A DNA stretch of 64,000 nt from NCBI RefSeq assembly GCF_047495875.1, contig NC_092458.1:109348727-109412726 (forward strand). Reading direction: 5' to 3'. This document shows positions 14,941 through 26,327 of the stretch, in pieces. Made by a program: the position numbers and the translations under genes. Below the pieces are notes generated by a model. That model did no database searches. It saw only the letters and a list, made by a program, of their open reading frames with translations, and was not told the origin of the DNA. This DNA comes from Pithys albifrons albifrons (lineage: Eukaryota > Chordata > Aves > Passeriformes > Thamnophilidae). The first letter of the stretch is position 1. Each line of letters opens with the position of its first letter.

Positions 14941-15333
14941 AAAAAGGTAGCGAGTGCCATTTACAATACACTTATCATTTGCATGCTATGTAAGATGTAA
15001 GTTTAATTAGCATTGTGCTGTTTGGATTAGTGATATATTGACAGCACACTGATTACATACTGAGAAAGGTCTCTCAGTTTTGCTTCAGCACCCAGCCAGC
15101 CTGACTCCTGCTTATTGCACAGCAAAAAGCATAAATCCATTCATTTAGCAATAGTTCAATCAAACATTTTCCGTTTGAAGGGATTGAACCTCACCTTATT
15201 GTTTAACAAATACATAATTGAAGATTAACTACCTAAATCAGCAATTAGACTTTCAACGGCAGACAATAATCTCTCTAATATCCATATAAGGTTTCCTTTT
15301 CCCCTCTTCCCCCTGACATGCTGTGTGTTTTAT

Positions 15334-15349
15334 CCTGCAGAGGGTGCAG
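15334..15349 (+). promoter_or_regulatory. CTCF-like motif, forward
   Basis: The sequence CCTGCAGAGGGTGCAG fits the vertebrate CTCF core CCASYAGRKGGCRS at 12 of 14 positions. The 13-base core GCAGAGGGTGCAG at 15337-15349 recurs as an exact reverse complement at 15517-15529. Confidence 0.4.
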
Positions 15350-15516
15350 TACACAAGAGTTTAGGTTTGTGTTCTAGGAAAAGTGGACATCAGGTCTGAG
15401 AAATCTCTGTGGGGCGTTATGTAAACAAATGTGATTGATGCAGCAGTGACCTTTTCCTTGTACAGCTCTGCTACTGAACCCTCTTGTTCTTGCTGTGAAG
15501 CTGGATGCGGTTAAAG

Positions 15517-15532
15517 CTGCACCCTCTGCTAG
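15517..15532 (-). promoter_or_regulatory. CTCF-like motif, reverse
   Basis: The minus strand reads CTAGCAGAGGGTGCAG, which also fits the CTCF core at 12 of 14 positions. It faces the forward motif 167 bases to the left, in convergent orientation. Confidence 0.4.
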
Positions 15533-15796
15533 AAAGCCTTCTGGAAAGTGAAGAATCTAGGATGACATAAGGAAAAACCATTGTGAATAAACTCACCTTA
15601 ACTCCATCTATGTTAAATAGGGTATTTTGGCTGTTTTATGTAAAATATCTGTTCAGATGCTTTGCAGAAACATAGCCTATATTGCTTGTTTCTTGTGAAA
15701 GCAGGATCTGCTGAAAACATAATAATCTGATCTGGCACTGGATATTCAGATGATCATACAATTAATAAATGTAGTGTTTCTCTATTTTTTACTCCA

Positions 15797-15838
15797 AGTT
15801 AAAAAAAACTAAAACAAAAAAAATCAAACAAAAAAAGG
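15797..15838. repeat. A-rich low-complexity tract
   Basis: Runs of A broken by CT, C and TC. It ends about 40 bases before the CR1 fragment; no link between the two is evident. Confidence 0.8.
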
Positions 15839-15880
15839 AGTAAGATGCCATATAAATTAAAATCCTCAGAGAAACATTCT

Positions 15881-16012
15881 ATCACAAAATAACAGAATCA
15901 CAGGACATGCTAAGTTGGAAGAGACCCACAAGGGTCATCAAGACTAACTCTTAGCCTTGCACAGGACCATCCCCAAGAGTCGAACCAGGTGTCTGAGAGT
16001 ATCACAAGTGAA
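15881..16012 (-). mobile_element. CR1 LINE 3'-end fragment
   Basis: The plus strand reads as the reverse complement of a CR1 3' end. It starts with an ATCACAAAATAACAGAATCACAG tail remnant, then GTTGGAAGAGACCCACAAGG, then GCACAGGACCATCCCCAAGAG. The element is short, diverged and 5'-truncated, with no open frame. Identification is by remembered CR1 consensus. Confidence 0.8.
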
Positions 16013-16479
16013 CCTTGTTCTGCAAGCTAAAGGGAGTTATTCCGTCTTCAGAAGGTCTGAATCATTTTATCATCCAGCTGAAGAGCAAAAGAAATATAGG
16101 CAAGTTGGCTAAGGTGAACTGAGGGGAAAATTTATTTTGAAGTATGATGCCATCTAAATGACAATATATAATTAGCTGCAGAAATAGTTTCATCCAAAGC
16201 TCTCTCAAGACAATCAGAAATCCCATGGTGATTAAAGTAAACCTTAGGTCAGACTACATTTGTGATTTGTTTTTCTATGATAGGAGAAAATGTAAACTGT
16301 CCTACTGCAAATATTTTAACTGGTAATAGTCTGGAGTGACAGAAGTGATTAAAAATATAATTCTAGTAGCATAATGTTTGCTGGACTACTTAGTTGTGTT
16401 TGAGTGCAGTATTAGAGAGTGAACATATCACCTGAGCTCATCAAAAGCATCATTGGATGAGTGGGGTGGAATATATTGA
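16013..16479. other. Non-coding; nothing recognised
   Basis: No repeat or exon seen between the CR1 fragment and the possible conserved element to the right. Confidence 0.5.
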
Positions 16480-17110
16480 AATGTTGGTCATGTCACACAT
16501 TAGTGATCTGTGTATTGACAAGGAGCTTCCATAGTCAAGGTGTTGATTTTGATTTCTTGTTAAGCACTTTCAGTGATTTGTGACTAATCTATATCTAATT
16601 TAAAGTATTCAATAGAATCTCCCACATCTCTATTTTGAAGGCCATCTTCTTTGATAGAAATGCCTCTGAACTTTATTACCCCCTCATTACAGTTAAACAT
16701 GTTGTGCACAAGCCTTGAGAGAGCTTGTCTAACGACTCATAATTAGTTTGATAGCCAGTCTTATTAGACAATCCACAACATTTTCTTCCCCACCTATTAG
16801 TTTTATGATCTGTGACTGCTTCATGGGAATTACATGAGAAATTGCAAAACACGCATCAAGATGAAATTGAATAATGTTATTTAGTTGTGATTGCAACTGT
16901 AATCATTTAAGTATCCTCATCATGCACTCAGCAAAAGCCTGACTCTCAGCATCCTGTTCTGCTTGATGACATGCTTCTCTCACCTAGGGACTGTGGTACC
17001 AATTTTAGCATTTCTATTTTCCTCATTATTGATTGTGACTTTGATTAATGTGAATGGCATTTGCCAGGACACTTTGGCTTTTCTTCTTTGAAAAGCTGGA
17101 AACATACACC
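16480..17110. promoter_or_regulatory. Candidate conserved non-coding element
   Basis: The sequence is complex and repeat-free, has stops in all frames, and contains clustered homeodomain- and SOX-like words such as CATAATTAG, TTATTAGACAATCC and GATTGTGACTTTGATTAATG. This texture is typical of deep-conserved enhancers in gene deserts, but conservation was not tested. Confidence 0.25.
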
Positions 17111-19331
17111 TAAAATTCCACAAAAGCTTTGTTTAAAAAAAAATTCTTTTAAAGCAGGTCATACAAACCATCATCAAATTGAAATTTTAATACCTAGAGC
17201 AATAACAATAAAATACTGAGAGGTAGTTCATAATGTTTTTCCCATAATCTTTTGCAAGATGAGGAAAATATGGTGAACAGGACAAGTAGCTTCCCCCTCC
17301 TTTTCCTTTGGATTAAAGACTTGAATGACAGATTTAAAGGAAAAACATTGAGATTAAGTATCTGTGGCCCCTAATGCTTAATGCCATGGACAATGATCAC
17401 TTTGTGAACATCTGGGAGAACCTCGTTTCAGAGTGTTGGCTAAAATGGGAGAAAAGAATTTTCCACACAATATTAGTATAGATAAAATAGAGAGCTGGCC
17501 TTTAATGAAAGCGCTTTCAGATGCAACAAAATACATAAGTGCACACCCAATACAGGGATTTTACAAATTTATAACACTAATTAAAAATCATATCTAATGG
17601 ATATATCCAACCCAAGAATTGTTCTACCCAGGAACCTCCCCAGGTCTGCCCCTTTGGAGCTTCTCCAAGGATTTTAGGCCTTCTATCCTGCTTCAACTAC
17701 AATATATCTTCCAGGCACTTGTGTCCCAAACAAGACGTCCTTGCTAAAATCTCTTCCTTGAAAAGAATGTTAAACAGAATTTCAAGAATGTGGCACAAAC
17801 CATGAGAAAGGGGTTTAGAAATGGTCAGATGCTACCTTAAGTGTGAGAAATTATACAGCTATATAAAAATATACAAATATGTAAAAATCTTAAGGCATCA
17901 AGAGTACAGACCTGAAGTAATATTAAGAGGGTGAACCTGTTGCTTCAACAATGTGCAGTGTTGTAGAGATATGGATGAGAGGGATGGGATCTCTTAATCT
18001 CTCAACTCTCCCTTCTGACAACTGCCAGATCAGAGTCTCTGTTTTCTCAGCAAATAGTAATTGTTTTATACAAATATACAGATTCATGGAGGAACACTGA
18101 CAGACATTCACCTGCTGATTGGCCTCAGCTCTGCAAGAGACCCTGAAGTCCATCCCCTGAACAGGAGAGAGAAGAGAGAAATGAAAGCAGTCCCTTGAAG
18201 CTCTAAGCTTGGATGTCTTTTTGCTTTCTGTTTTGTTTTTAACATGTGGCCTGATAAGGAATTGATCTGGAAGCAAACCCTTAAGGCTTGCTGAGACCCA
18301 GGCATGCAAACAGTGCCATGAGTCACCTAAGCAAATGTTAAGTAACAAAAAAACCCCTGGATGCTTAAACAACTTAATACTGACTTTTCCAAGGTAGAGC
18401 TGTAGATGGATTACAATTTGAGCATATACACTTAGGCAGCTGTATGCAACAGCAGGCTGAAGTCTCTGCAGATCTTACAGCGTGTCTCTGAGCAAATTTT
18501 TACATCTTAGATCCTGATGATAAACTGAGGAACAAGGGGATAGAACTTCTTCCTCACAAAGCCAAGAGACAAAAAAACCCAAAACCTCAAAACTTTATTA
18601 TTACTTTTTTCCTGAGCAGTAATGAAAAAAAAATCACCATCCATTTCCATTTATATGTAACACTTTCTCTATTTAAAAATACCTTAACTTTTCATGTAGA
18701 GTGGTGATTTTTAATAAGATGCTAGAATGTTGACTGCAGTAAAGTGAAATGGTTGCTTAAATGGTAATTAACACCTTTGAGAAAAAAAACCCAAACCCAC
18801 AATCTTAGGAGTGTGTTCAGTATTTCTGTGTATGAGCCACAGCAAGAGGACTCACAGGAATTCACAGAGGAAGTTTTGAAGCCCTGTGTTGCAGGTAACA
18901 TTCCCCCAGGGGACTGCCAGTTCTTGCTGAAGAAGTAAGCATATATGAGAATCAGCTCTACAATAACCCTAATGGCTGTCTTACCTTAACTGTGTAAAAT
19001 ATTCTTCATAACATATTTGGCAAACTGTTGCCAAAAGTAAGCAGAGGTTTTTGACTGCTGAATAAATTTACATACTTTATTTATGTAATTATTGGGTACT
19101 TTGGACAAGCAGTGATTTTAGTACTCCTAGGCTAAGGAAGTTGCTTGATTCTAAAGCCAGAAAGCCTCAGGAGTTCATCTCTCAGAGGAAAACATGTAAA
19201 GGATCATCACAAGACAAGGACTGAGCATTACAGGATGTGCAAGGGGACCTGTAGTCATACAGGAGACCCGCTGTCCCTCACTCCCAGTGCCTACTGCTAC
19301 AAGACCAGATCCTCTCTGTGGGTTCTCCAGG
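17111..19331. other. Non-coding; one long unexplained open frame
   Basis: No repeat or known exon. The minus strand has a 149-codon open frame from an ATG at 18372 to 17923, the longest outside CR1. It matches no family I know, has no evident domain, and contains a nested second-frame open stretch (18108-18326). It is probably chance. Confidence 0.45.
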
Positions 19332-19350
19332 CACACACACACACACACAC
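19332..19350. repeat. (CA)n microsatellite
   Basis: Short uninterrupted CA run of about 9 units. Confidence 0.95.
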
Positions 19351-20001
19351 TGATTTTCCTGTCTCAGGAGTTTCCTTCTGTTAAAGTGCTGGTGTCCTCA
19401 GATAACCAGAGCCAGGTCTCTCAGCTTTGGGCACACCAAGGAGACAGGGTTTGCTTGTCCAGCTAGACCATGACCCCAGCACCACACAACTGCAGAGGGA
19501 AGCTGCTGGGAGCACAAGCACATCAGAATATGCAATAGCTGTATTCTCACAAAACAAGAAAGCAGAAGATGCCAGGAGAAATGAGGTTTTGTAAAAAGTT
19601 ATCCTCTTCTGGGTCTAGATGTGTCAGCTCAATATTTTCTGCCTCATGAATTTTCAGGAAGTGCAACTATTCTGCACAGCTCTGACATTTATACTACAGC
19701 TTCATAAGTGAATTTAAAGCCAGACCGATTAGGCCATGTCTGGATTTACCAAGTGTTTAATCTAAGCCCATTGCTCTACCTGAAGGAAGTGTTGAGACAC
19801 TATATTCTCTTAGAAGGGGTATAGAGTTCTTATAAACAGAAAATAATTTTTCCATCTCTTCAGGATTTCTAGGTGCCCCATGTCCCTATTGCTGGATTAA
19901 TGGAATTTCTCATCAGCTGAGATGCAGAAGTCCTAGACAAAAGGCCTCTGCCTTCTGCATGTGTCAGACACTTATTCCCAAGCTCCTCAACTGTGCTCTG
20001 T
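19351..20001. other. Non-coding; nothing recognised
   Basis: No gene or transposon evident between the CA run and the ATCC array. Confidence 0.5.
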
Positions 20002-20097
20002 ATCCATCCATCCATCCATCCATCAATCCATCCATCCATCCATCCATCCATCCATCCATCCATCCATCCATCCATCCATCCATCCATCCATCCATCC
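20002..20097. repeat. (ATCC)n tetranucleotide array
   Basis: About 24 units of ATCC (GGAT on the minus strand) with a single early interruption where one unit reads CAATCC. All units are head to tail, with no spacers. The open frames across it, giving repeated HPSI or MDGW peptides, are artefacts of the repeat. Confidence 0.98.
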
Positions 20098-21841
20098 TTT
20101 CACCCATTCATCTAACTATCTGAAATTTCACAGAATGAAGTACAAAAGCCTAAATGCTGCCTATATTCCAGGAAACTAGACAGCTACCAAGATTTTCCTT
20201 ATTATGTACCTGGTATGAAAAATGAAGGGAGTAGATGTAGTAGATTTTCTTCTCTCTAGGAATTGTATTAGCAAAGGGTGAAACTGTTGGTATCTCCCTT
20301 GGTATTGTTCCAGTTTTCTAGCATGTTCATGGCATTGTGAAGAGCATGTGTTTTGCAGATCACCTGGAGAATTCTGAGAGACAGAGTGGCTGAGACATTT
20401 AGGAACTAGAAAATGTAAAATGCTAACAAGAATGGATTATGTATTAACTGCAGATATTTAATCATTTCACTTATTTCCCCCAGTTATCTTCCTCCTTCTT
20501 CTCTCTGTCTCTCTGCAAACATTTTCTTATAAAAATAGAAGTGTAGGGTTTGTTGCTTTGCTTGGATTTTTCTGACAGATAGAGTGTGTTGTGCTTTGGT
20601 CTGGCTCACTGCCAGAGCAATAGTCATATCCAATGCCAAATTGCAGCACAAGACTATTTTGAATGACAGACTAAAGTGTGTGCAGGGATGTGAAAACAGG
20701 TGGTCTGGGATGTCTGGTATCAACAGAGCATCTGGTCACTGGAGTGTGACTGCATTGTACTTTGTACTCCTAATCTGGAGCGGTACGAGCAGTGAATGAA
20801 CAAGTTGGCATCTTTTCCAGACCTGTCATTTTGTAACCTGTCCCGAGTACCCAAATACATACAAATGTTTGTTTTATGGCTAAAAATACTTTTGTCAATC
20901 TAAATTTTCTCTATATAATCTCTATTTCTTAAATGACTAGAAATCAGATTATCTTCAAATATGCCAGAATATTTGCACAACATGGTTTTGCTTTCTTTTG
21001 CAAAGACACACAGATGTTGCAAAACACTTCAATAATTTTTAATCTCTTTAGTCAGTTACAACTGACTAGACACAGTAAACATATTTCTATCTCTGCCTAA
21101 TGTTGCCAGCTGTATTAAAATTAGGCATATTTAATCAATAAAGTGATTAAAATATACTTTGGTGTAAACATCCTTTTTTCTGGTTTATTATAAAGTTAAG
21201 AAGCACTGATGAGGAAGTTATTATGTTCTGTTTTAAAAGATTCTAGAGTATCCCTACCCACATTAAACTTACACTTAAAAATATTAAAAAAACCACCACC
21301 ATCATGAAAAACAAAACAAAACACCAGCTCTCAAGTACTTAATGAGACAAATCCTTCTTTATATTCTTACATGTGTTCTGTTAATCTAAGGACAAAGTCA
21401 GCTTTATTGTTTCAAATCTTGACTTACACAAGAATAGAGCAGCACTGAGGATTGTCCAGAAAGAAATAATGGAGCTAGCGTTATTCATTTGCCCTTGTAA
21501 GCAAATGATAGCAATATCAGGGTCGTAGCTGATGAGTATGTATCTTGTAAAAAAGAAAAAAACAACCCACCCAAAAATCAGCATAAACACACCATCATCC
21601 GGAACTCTTCTCTTTTCATAAAAAAGAAAAACTATTCTCTAAAATATAGCCATTGATTGCAAAAACTGTGAATGCAGATATCATTGCTTTTCACTGTGCA
21701 AAGCTAATGAGCTTTCTCTTGAATTTCAGAGAAGATCCTGTACAGTTGTTTGCATAACCATGTAAGCTGTAGAACCAGTGGACTGAATTCTGTAGTCTAA
21801 GCATACATTTTATTCCCAAGGTTTGGTTCCAAGGTGTTTAA
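20098..21841. other. Non-coding; nothing recognised
   Basis: AT-rich sequence. Short overlapping open frames at 20484-20799 on both strands show no known protein. No interspersed repeat identified. Confidence 0.5.
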
Positions 21842-22028
21842 TTAAAAAAAAAACAAAAACAAAAAAAACCCAACAAAAATAACAATAACCAAAAAAACCC
21901 AAACAACCCCCAACAAGCAAATAAAAAACCCCAAACCACAAAAAACCCCAAACAAAACTCAAACTCACTAGCAAAACAAACAAACAAATGGCCTGCACAA
22001 ACCCCAACCAAACCAAACAAAAAAAAAT
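21842..22028. repeat. A/C-rich low-complexity tract
   Basis: About 187 bases built almost only of A and C on the plus strand, in irregular AAAC, AACC and CAAACAAA patterns, so T and G on the minus strand. There is no fixed period, which separates it from a simple microsatellite. The long minus-strand open frames (rich in F, L, V, W, G) come from this composition. Confidence 0.9.
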
Positions 22029-23354
22029 CATGAATAATTTTTAGTATCTGCTTACAGTATTGTAAGTTTATATTTGCTAGGTGTACTAAAGGACCTGAGC
22101 AGAAAGAGAAGACAGATGCTAAGGCTCTCTTGAATAACAAGCAGAATAGAGAAGGCAGTTCAGCTCCAGGTGGCTTATAATATTATAAGGAAACATCCAA
22201 CATTTAGTTTCTATGATATTTTGAGTTCCTATGAACACTGAAGCAAAGCAGAGTATGAGAAACAGAGGGTTCCCCGGCAGGCAAACCCCACATTTCTTCC
22301 TTTTATTCCAAAATGTTCTTTCACTGGATTTTAAACCACTATGTCATGTTTTTGAGATTTCACTAAGGAATACCTGTCAGCAATAAAAAGTCAGCTTTTT
22401 GAGATGGTACAGCATGTAGGTGTATGCTTTCCCTCCACCGAATAGCTTTAAAATACCAAAGGTCATTACCTGGTCCAGTAACAGAACTCTTGTTACATAC
22501 TGTGGTGTCTCAGGTACCTCTGTGTGTTCATCTTAACTTTTTAATGATGACAGCTTCGTGGAGAAACAGCTGTTGGACTGAGGTGTTTCAGGCATTGTTC
22601 CTTCTTCTCTGTTTGACTGGACAAGAATTTCAGGTTTCGCATGGAGAAATTTTAGTCATTTTTAAAATAAAAGATTTGTTCTTATTAATGTGGTGCTATT
22701 AATGTGACAATTACAAAACATGCAGGAATTGCATCAAGACAGGGCAGCAATGGTGAAAATAAAGACAAATATGAGTCAATTTAAAAAACATATCTCCATT
22801 CCTGCAAACCCGCTGAAAACTAGCAACACACTGGATTCAGAAATAACCTGTTCTTCCTAGAACTCTTAAAAAGTAGTTATTTTAGATCTGATTTTAAGGT
22901 ATTTTGGGCTGTCTTAGTGATGGAAGGTGTTAGGAGACATGAGGTAGGGATTGAGAACTGGTTACAAGCAGGTCTGGTGTGCTCCTTGCCACAGCTGAGT
23001 GATTGCCTTATGTGCTGTGAGCAGCTGTAGGTGTCACAGTGATGTGCCACACCTTTTATCCCCAATAAGTCAAAATGTCCTTTGGATCCATCACAACTAA
23101 GGCAAAACCAGCCCAGATCCTTCTGAAGGCCACCTCTCTATGCACTGGCAGTCCAGAGGCTGAGGGAGAGAAGCCACAATGGCACAGGTGCACCCACCTA
23201 CAGGCAGGACCCCAGGACACAGGAGGAAATACTCTTGTGGTTCTTGGCATGGGTAGACTTGGGGTGCCTCAGACCGCACACCATTATTGCTGCCACCTGG
23301 TTTGTGCTTATCCTACTCTTATTTATGAACAATAGTTTTTCTAATCTTGCAATT
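22029..23354. other. Non-coding; GC-richer patch at 23060-23340
   Basis: No gene recognised. At 23060-23340 the GC content rises and several frames are open on both strands (for example 23075-23335 plus and 23056-23250 minus), with no known protein and no convincing splice sites. Confidence 0.45.
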
Positions 23355-23385
<31 letters not shown>

Positions 23386-23394
23386 GAAGGGTAG
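23355..23394. repeat. (ATTT)n microsatellite
   Basis: About ten head-to-tail TTTA units, uninterrupted. Confidence 0.95.
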
Positions 23395-23600
23395 AGTAAA
23401 AGTCTCAAAGCATACAGCAAAAGTAACATTAAGGGCTTACCTATTTTACAATTTTTTCACCTCTGGCTGTTTGGCCAAAACCACATTTCTCACCAATTAA
23501 TTTGGTGATGCCTGCCACAGTGTTCCAGGTATTCCCCCCAATAAGACCTGTACTCTGATAACCTTTTAAGAACTCCATGCCTTTGGTTTTTATTTTTTCC

Positions 23601-23861
23601 AAACGCAATGGATTTAAATTGAAAAAGGGCAGGTTTTGATTAGGTACTAGGAAGAAAATATTTAGTATGAGGGTGGTGAAGCCCTGGCACAGGTTGCCCA
23701 GAGAAGCTGTGGATGCCCTACCCCTGGAAGTGTTCAAGACCAGGTTGGATGGGGCTCTGAGAAACCTGGTCTAGTGGAAGGTGTCACTGCCCATGGCAGG
23801 GGAGCTGGAACGAGATGAGCTTTAAGGTCCCTTCCAACCCAAACCATTCCTTGATTCTATT
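23601..23861 (+). mobile_element. CR1 LINE 3' end
   Basis: A 5'-truncated CR1 in plus orientation. The end of the second reading frame survives as sequence (TATGAGGGTGGTGAAGCCCT, CAGAGAAGCTGTGGATGCCC, GAAGTGTTCAAGACCAGGTT), followed by the 3' UTR word AAGGTCCCTTCCAACCCAAA and a single TTGATTCTATT tail unit. The left edge is diverged and set by similarity to the remembered consensus. No frame is intact. Confidence 0.88.
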
Positions 23862-25747
23862 AAAACAAGACTGATAAATGTATTTTATATATCAATATAG
23901 TTCTGTATTCTTTGTGTAAATGTATTTCCTTACCTTTTTAGACAAGGATATCATCCCAAATATACTTCAGTGCTCAAACCAAGATCTTATATTATTTTAA
24001 AATAGTCTTCCTTAATTTTTCTGGAGCTGTGTTATGAATTGCAACTTGCATAGAAATGTAGCAGCCAGAGTAATAAGACTAGAACCAGAATTCATTTTAC
24101 CTTCCAAATTAGACTTTTATAATAAATGGTAAATTGAAATGCCATTACAAAAAGGTTACCATCTTTTATTACACGAAGTTAAGAACTTAAATTCTACTAA
24201 TGGTGCAATTTTCTCTGTAATTCATCTTTTACTTAATAGCATATAATTGTTTAAATAATGTTTAAGTCTCTCTAAAAAGAAGGTATTGTTAGCAAGAAAA
24301 GTCTGACTATTAGCTAGCTCAGGGAAAGCTCAGCATCCTCTTTCAGGTATTCAGATAGATCACTTTTTATTTCACTAAGCCACAAGAGCATATAATTTTC
24401 TACACCGACAATTGATTTGTATTCTGGCTGATGACCTCAATCTTTTCCCCCTTTTTTCAGCAAAACACTTGGGGTGGGGGCTTGTTTAAAATTCATTTTT
24501 GGTTCAGTGTGTGGGGCTTTTTTTACTAATCTTAATAAGGTGCTATGAATGCAATTTACTGAAATAGATTTGTAAGTGAAAGAAAAATGTGCTCAGAATT
24601 GCAATTAAGCCTGACAAGAGCCTATAGACAAGAATGGGCAATTTTAAGCTTAAAACTTCCAAACCCTCTGGTCTACTCTGTTCTCAAGGGATACAGTCTC
24701 TCAGTGTGCATACACTTTATAGGTCTAGATGCTTTAAAAAAAAATGTTGGTAGAAAGATCTTACCTAAATGCTAATCCACTTTAGATCCACAAAATATAT
24801 TTGGGCAGCTGCATTTCTCTTAGTATGCACAGTCAAAGACTGTATGACCTCAGTAAAGTTGCATACCTTGCAGTCTAAAGCAGTTTGGGGACTCATAGTT
24901 TCCATGTTGCATTTCTAAGTCTCCTGAAACATGGTTAGCATGCTCCACCACAAACCCAACCCTTTCCCTTCGAATTTGATGGTGGTGATGCTGCCCACCT
25001 CCTGTACAGGGTTGGGGTTAAGAGGCAGGGGGAAGGATAGTTAGTCTTGCTTAGCTTGGTTGCCTACCTCGTCCGCATGATATCTGGCAGTGAACAGGAG
25101 CTGTGTCCTGAGCCAGGGAGCTCCCAACATCCATCAGACCAAAACAGCTTCCTGCTCCCCTTGGTGCCAGCTTGGGGACCACTGCGTGGGAGAGAATGCA
25201 AGTATCACAGGGACTCAAAGAAAACAGGCAGGGCACTCTCCTGCAAGGAGAAAAGCTGTGCTTCTCTGCTCTGTGTGCTGTTATGTATCATATTCCTAGA
25301 CTTAATGCAAATGTATAAGCTGTCCCTGGAGCTGGAAAAAAATCTATAATATTTCTATTGCTGTAATATCTATGTGCCAAGCGCAGACATTTGTTTGATT
25401 TGGCCTCTGGCATTTTTATCTGGCATGCTCTCCATTTCATTTCTCCCACCCTGTATCAATCTTAAAGCTCCTTTGGTTAGGAAAAAAAAAAGAAAAAAAA
25501 GAAAAGAGAAACCCCAACAACTCCCTCTGCATCGCATTTAAGTTGAGATTCAAATTAAAAAAAGCCTTCTCTTCTGAAATATTAATATCAGAATGGTGGC
25601 AAACCTACTGAAATGCTGGAGGAAAGGTTTCGCCTGTTGTGATTGCTTGTGAAATACCCCCTTCCCTCCCAAGCTTGCTGTGATTCACCTCCTAAGTAAG
25701 AGGGTGTTTCAGCTGACAAATGCTTCATTGAGGGGTGTAGTTTGGTG
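23862..25747. other. Non-coding; nothing firm
   Basis: AT-rich in the first half. A GC-richer stretch at 25040-25300 is open in more than one frame on both strands, without a recognisable product. A polypurine A/G run lies at 25481-25510. A 9-bp inverted pair (CCCAACCCT near 24955, AGGGTTGGG near 25008) is noted but may be chance. Confidence 0.45.
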
Positions 25748-26327
25748 TGATGCCGTGAATGACCCTTCCCCCCCAAAAAAGGACTTCGAGCCATGTTAGT
25801 GTAGGGTAAGATAAAAAGTAAAGGTCCTTTAATAACACAGGGCCTACAGCCCACAGGAATACAGGGTGACATGCATGTGTCTTAGTTCTTGTTTCCATGG
25901 CTTTTATAATAAGATCCCTCCAATCATTGCTTTACACATTTCTCAGTCCAGCCCCAGTCCCACCCCTGGTCCAACCCCCTGGAATTGGGTCTGGGGTCGT
26001 CAGGACCCTCTGTCTTCATCAGCTCTTCTTCCTCAGGCACACAAAGGTCTCTTGGAGCTCATCCAGTTCTGGCTTTTGGGTCACTCTGACCTGTTTATGT
26101 TTCATTCTGTAGGCCTTCTGATATCCTTCAGCTCTTTACCTTGGAAAGGAGTCTAAACAAGATTAATTAACTAAAGGAATTTGAGCTCCCTGTTCTGGGA
26201 CAGGGGTAGTGATAGAAAGGCATTAAACTTAAACTGTTAGAAATATTAACCTTCTAAAAATCTACAACTACTGTGTTCCTAAAATCTACAAAATGTAAAA
26301 ATCAGAACAAAAACCCTTTCGGCATCA
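25748..26327 (-). mobile_element. Endogenous retrovirus LTR (solo), minus orientation
   Basis: About 580 bases bounded by perfect 8-bp inverted ends, TGATGCCG and CGGCATCA, the TG...CA form of retroviral LTRs. On the minus strand the parts fall in LTR order: U3, a TATA box (TTATAAAAG, plus positions 25901-25909), then an ATTAAA poly(A) signal (25828-25833) about 70 bases further on, then U5 ending in CGGCATCA. No gag, pol or env sequence lies on either side, so it is a solo LTR. I see no matching target duplication (TGGTG on the left, AGTGC on the right). The retroviral class is uncertain. Confidence 0.8.

Larger units (their letters stand above)
14941..15600. promoter_or_regulatory. Candidate conserved non-coding element
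   Basis: This stretch has balanced complexity, no repeat signature and no coding frame. It is dense in developmental transcription-factor-like words: an octamer ATTTGCAT at 14977-14984, TTTAATTAGCATT near 15001-15013, and TGTAAACAAATGTGATT near 15420-15436. It also holds two CTCF-like sites, listed separately. A role as an enhancer or boundary is inference. Confidence 0.35.

Noticed and set aside
20002..20097. Regularly spaced repeat that might suggest a CRISPR array
   Set aside because: The unit is 4 bases with no spacers, in a vertebrate genome; it is a microsatellite.
19869..20179. Repeated-peptide open frames (MDGW and HPSI repeats) on both strands
   Set aside because: They are direct translations of the (ATCC)n array and carry no evidence of a gene.
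21810..22140. Hydrophobic minus-strand frames that resemble membrane proteins
   Set aside because: They arise from the T/G composition of the A/C-rich tract and have no independent support.
23441..23737. A 98-codon minus-strand frame
   Set aside because: It runs antisense across the plus-strand CR1 end and has no known product.
24955..25020. Inverted pair CCCAACCCT / AGGGTTGGG as possible transposon ends
   Set aside because: Only 9 bases, no target duplication, and the interval is too short and unlike any known element.
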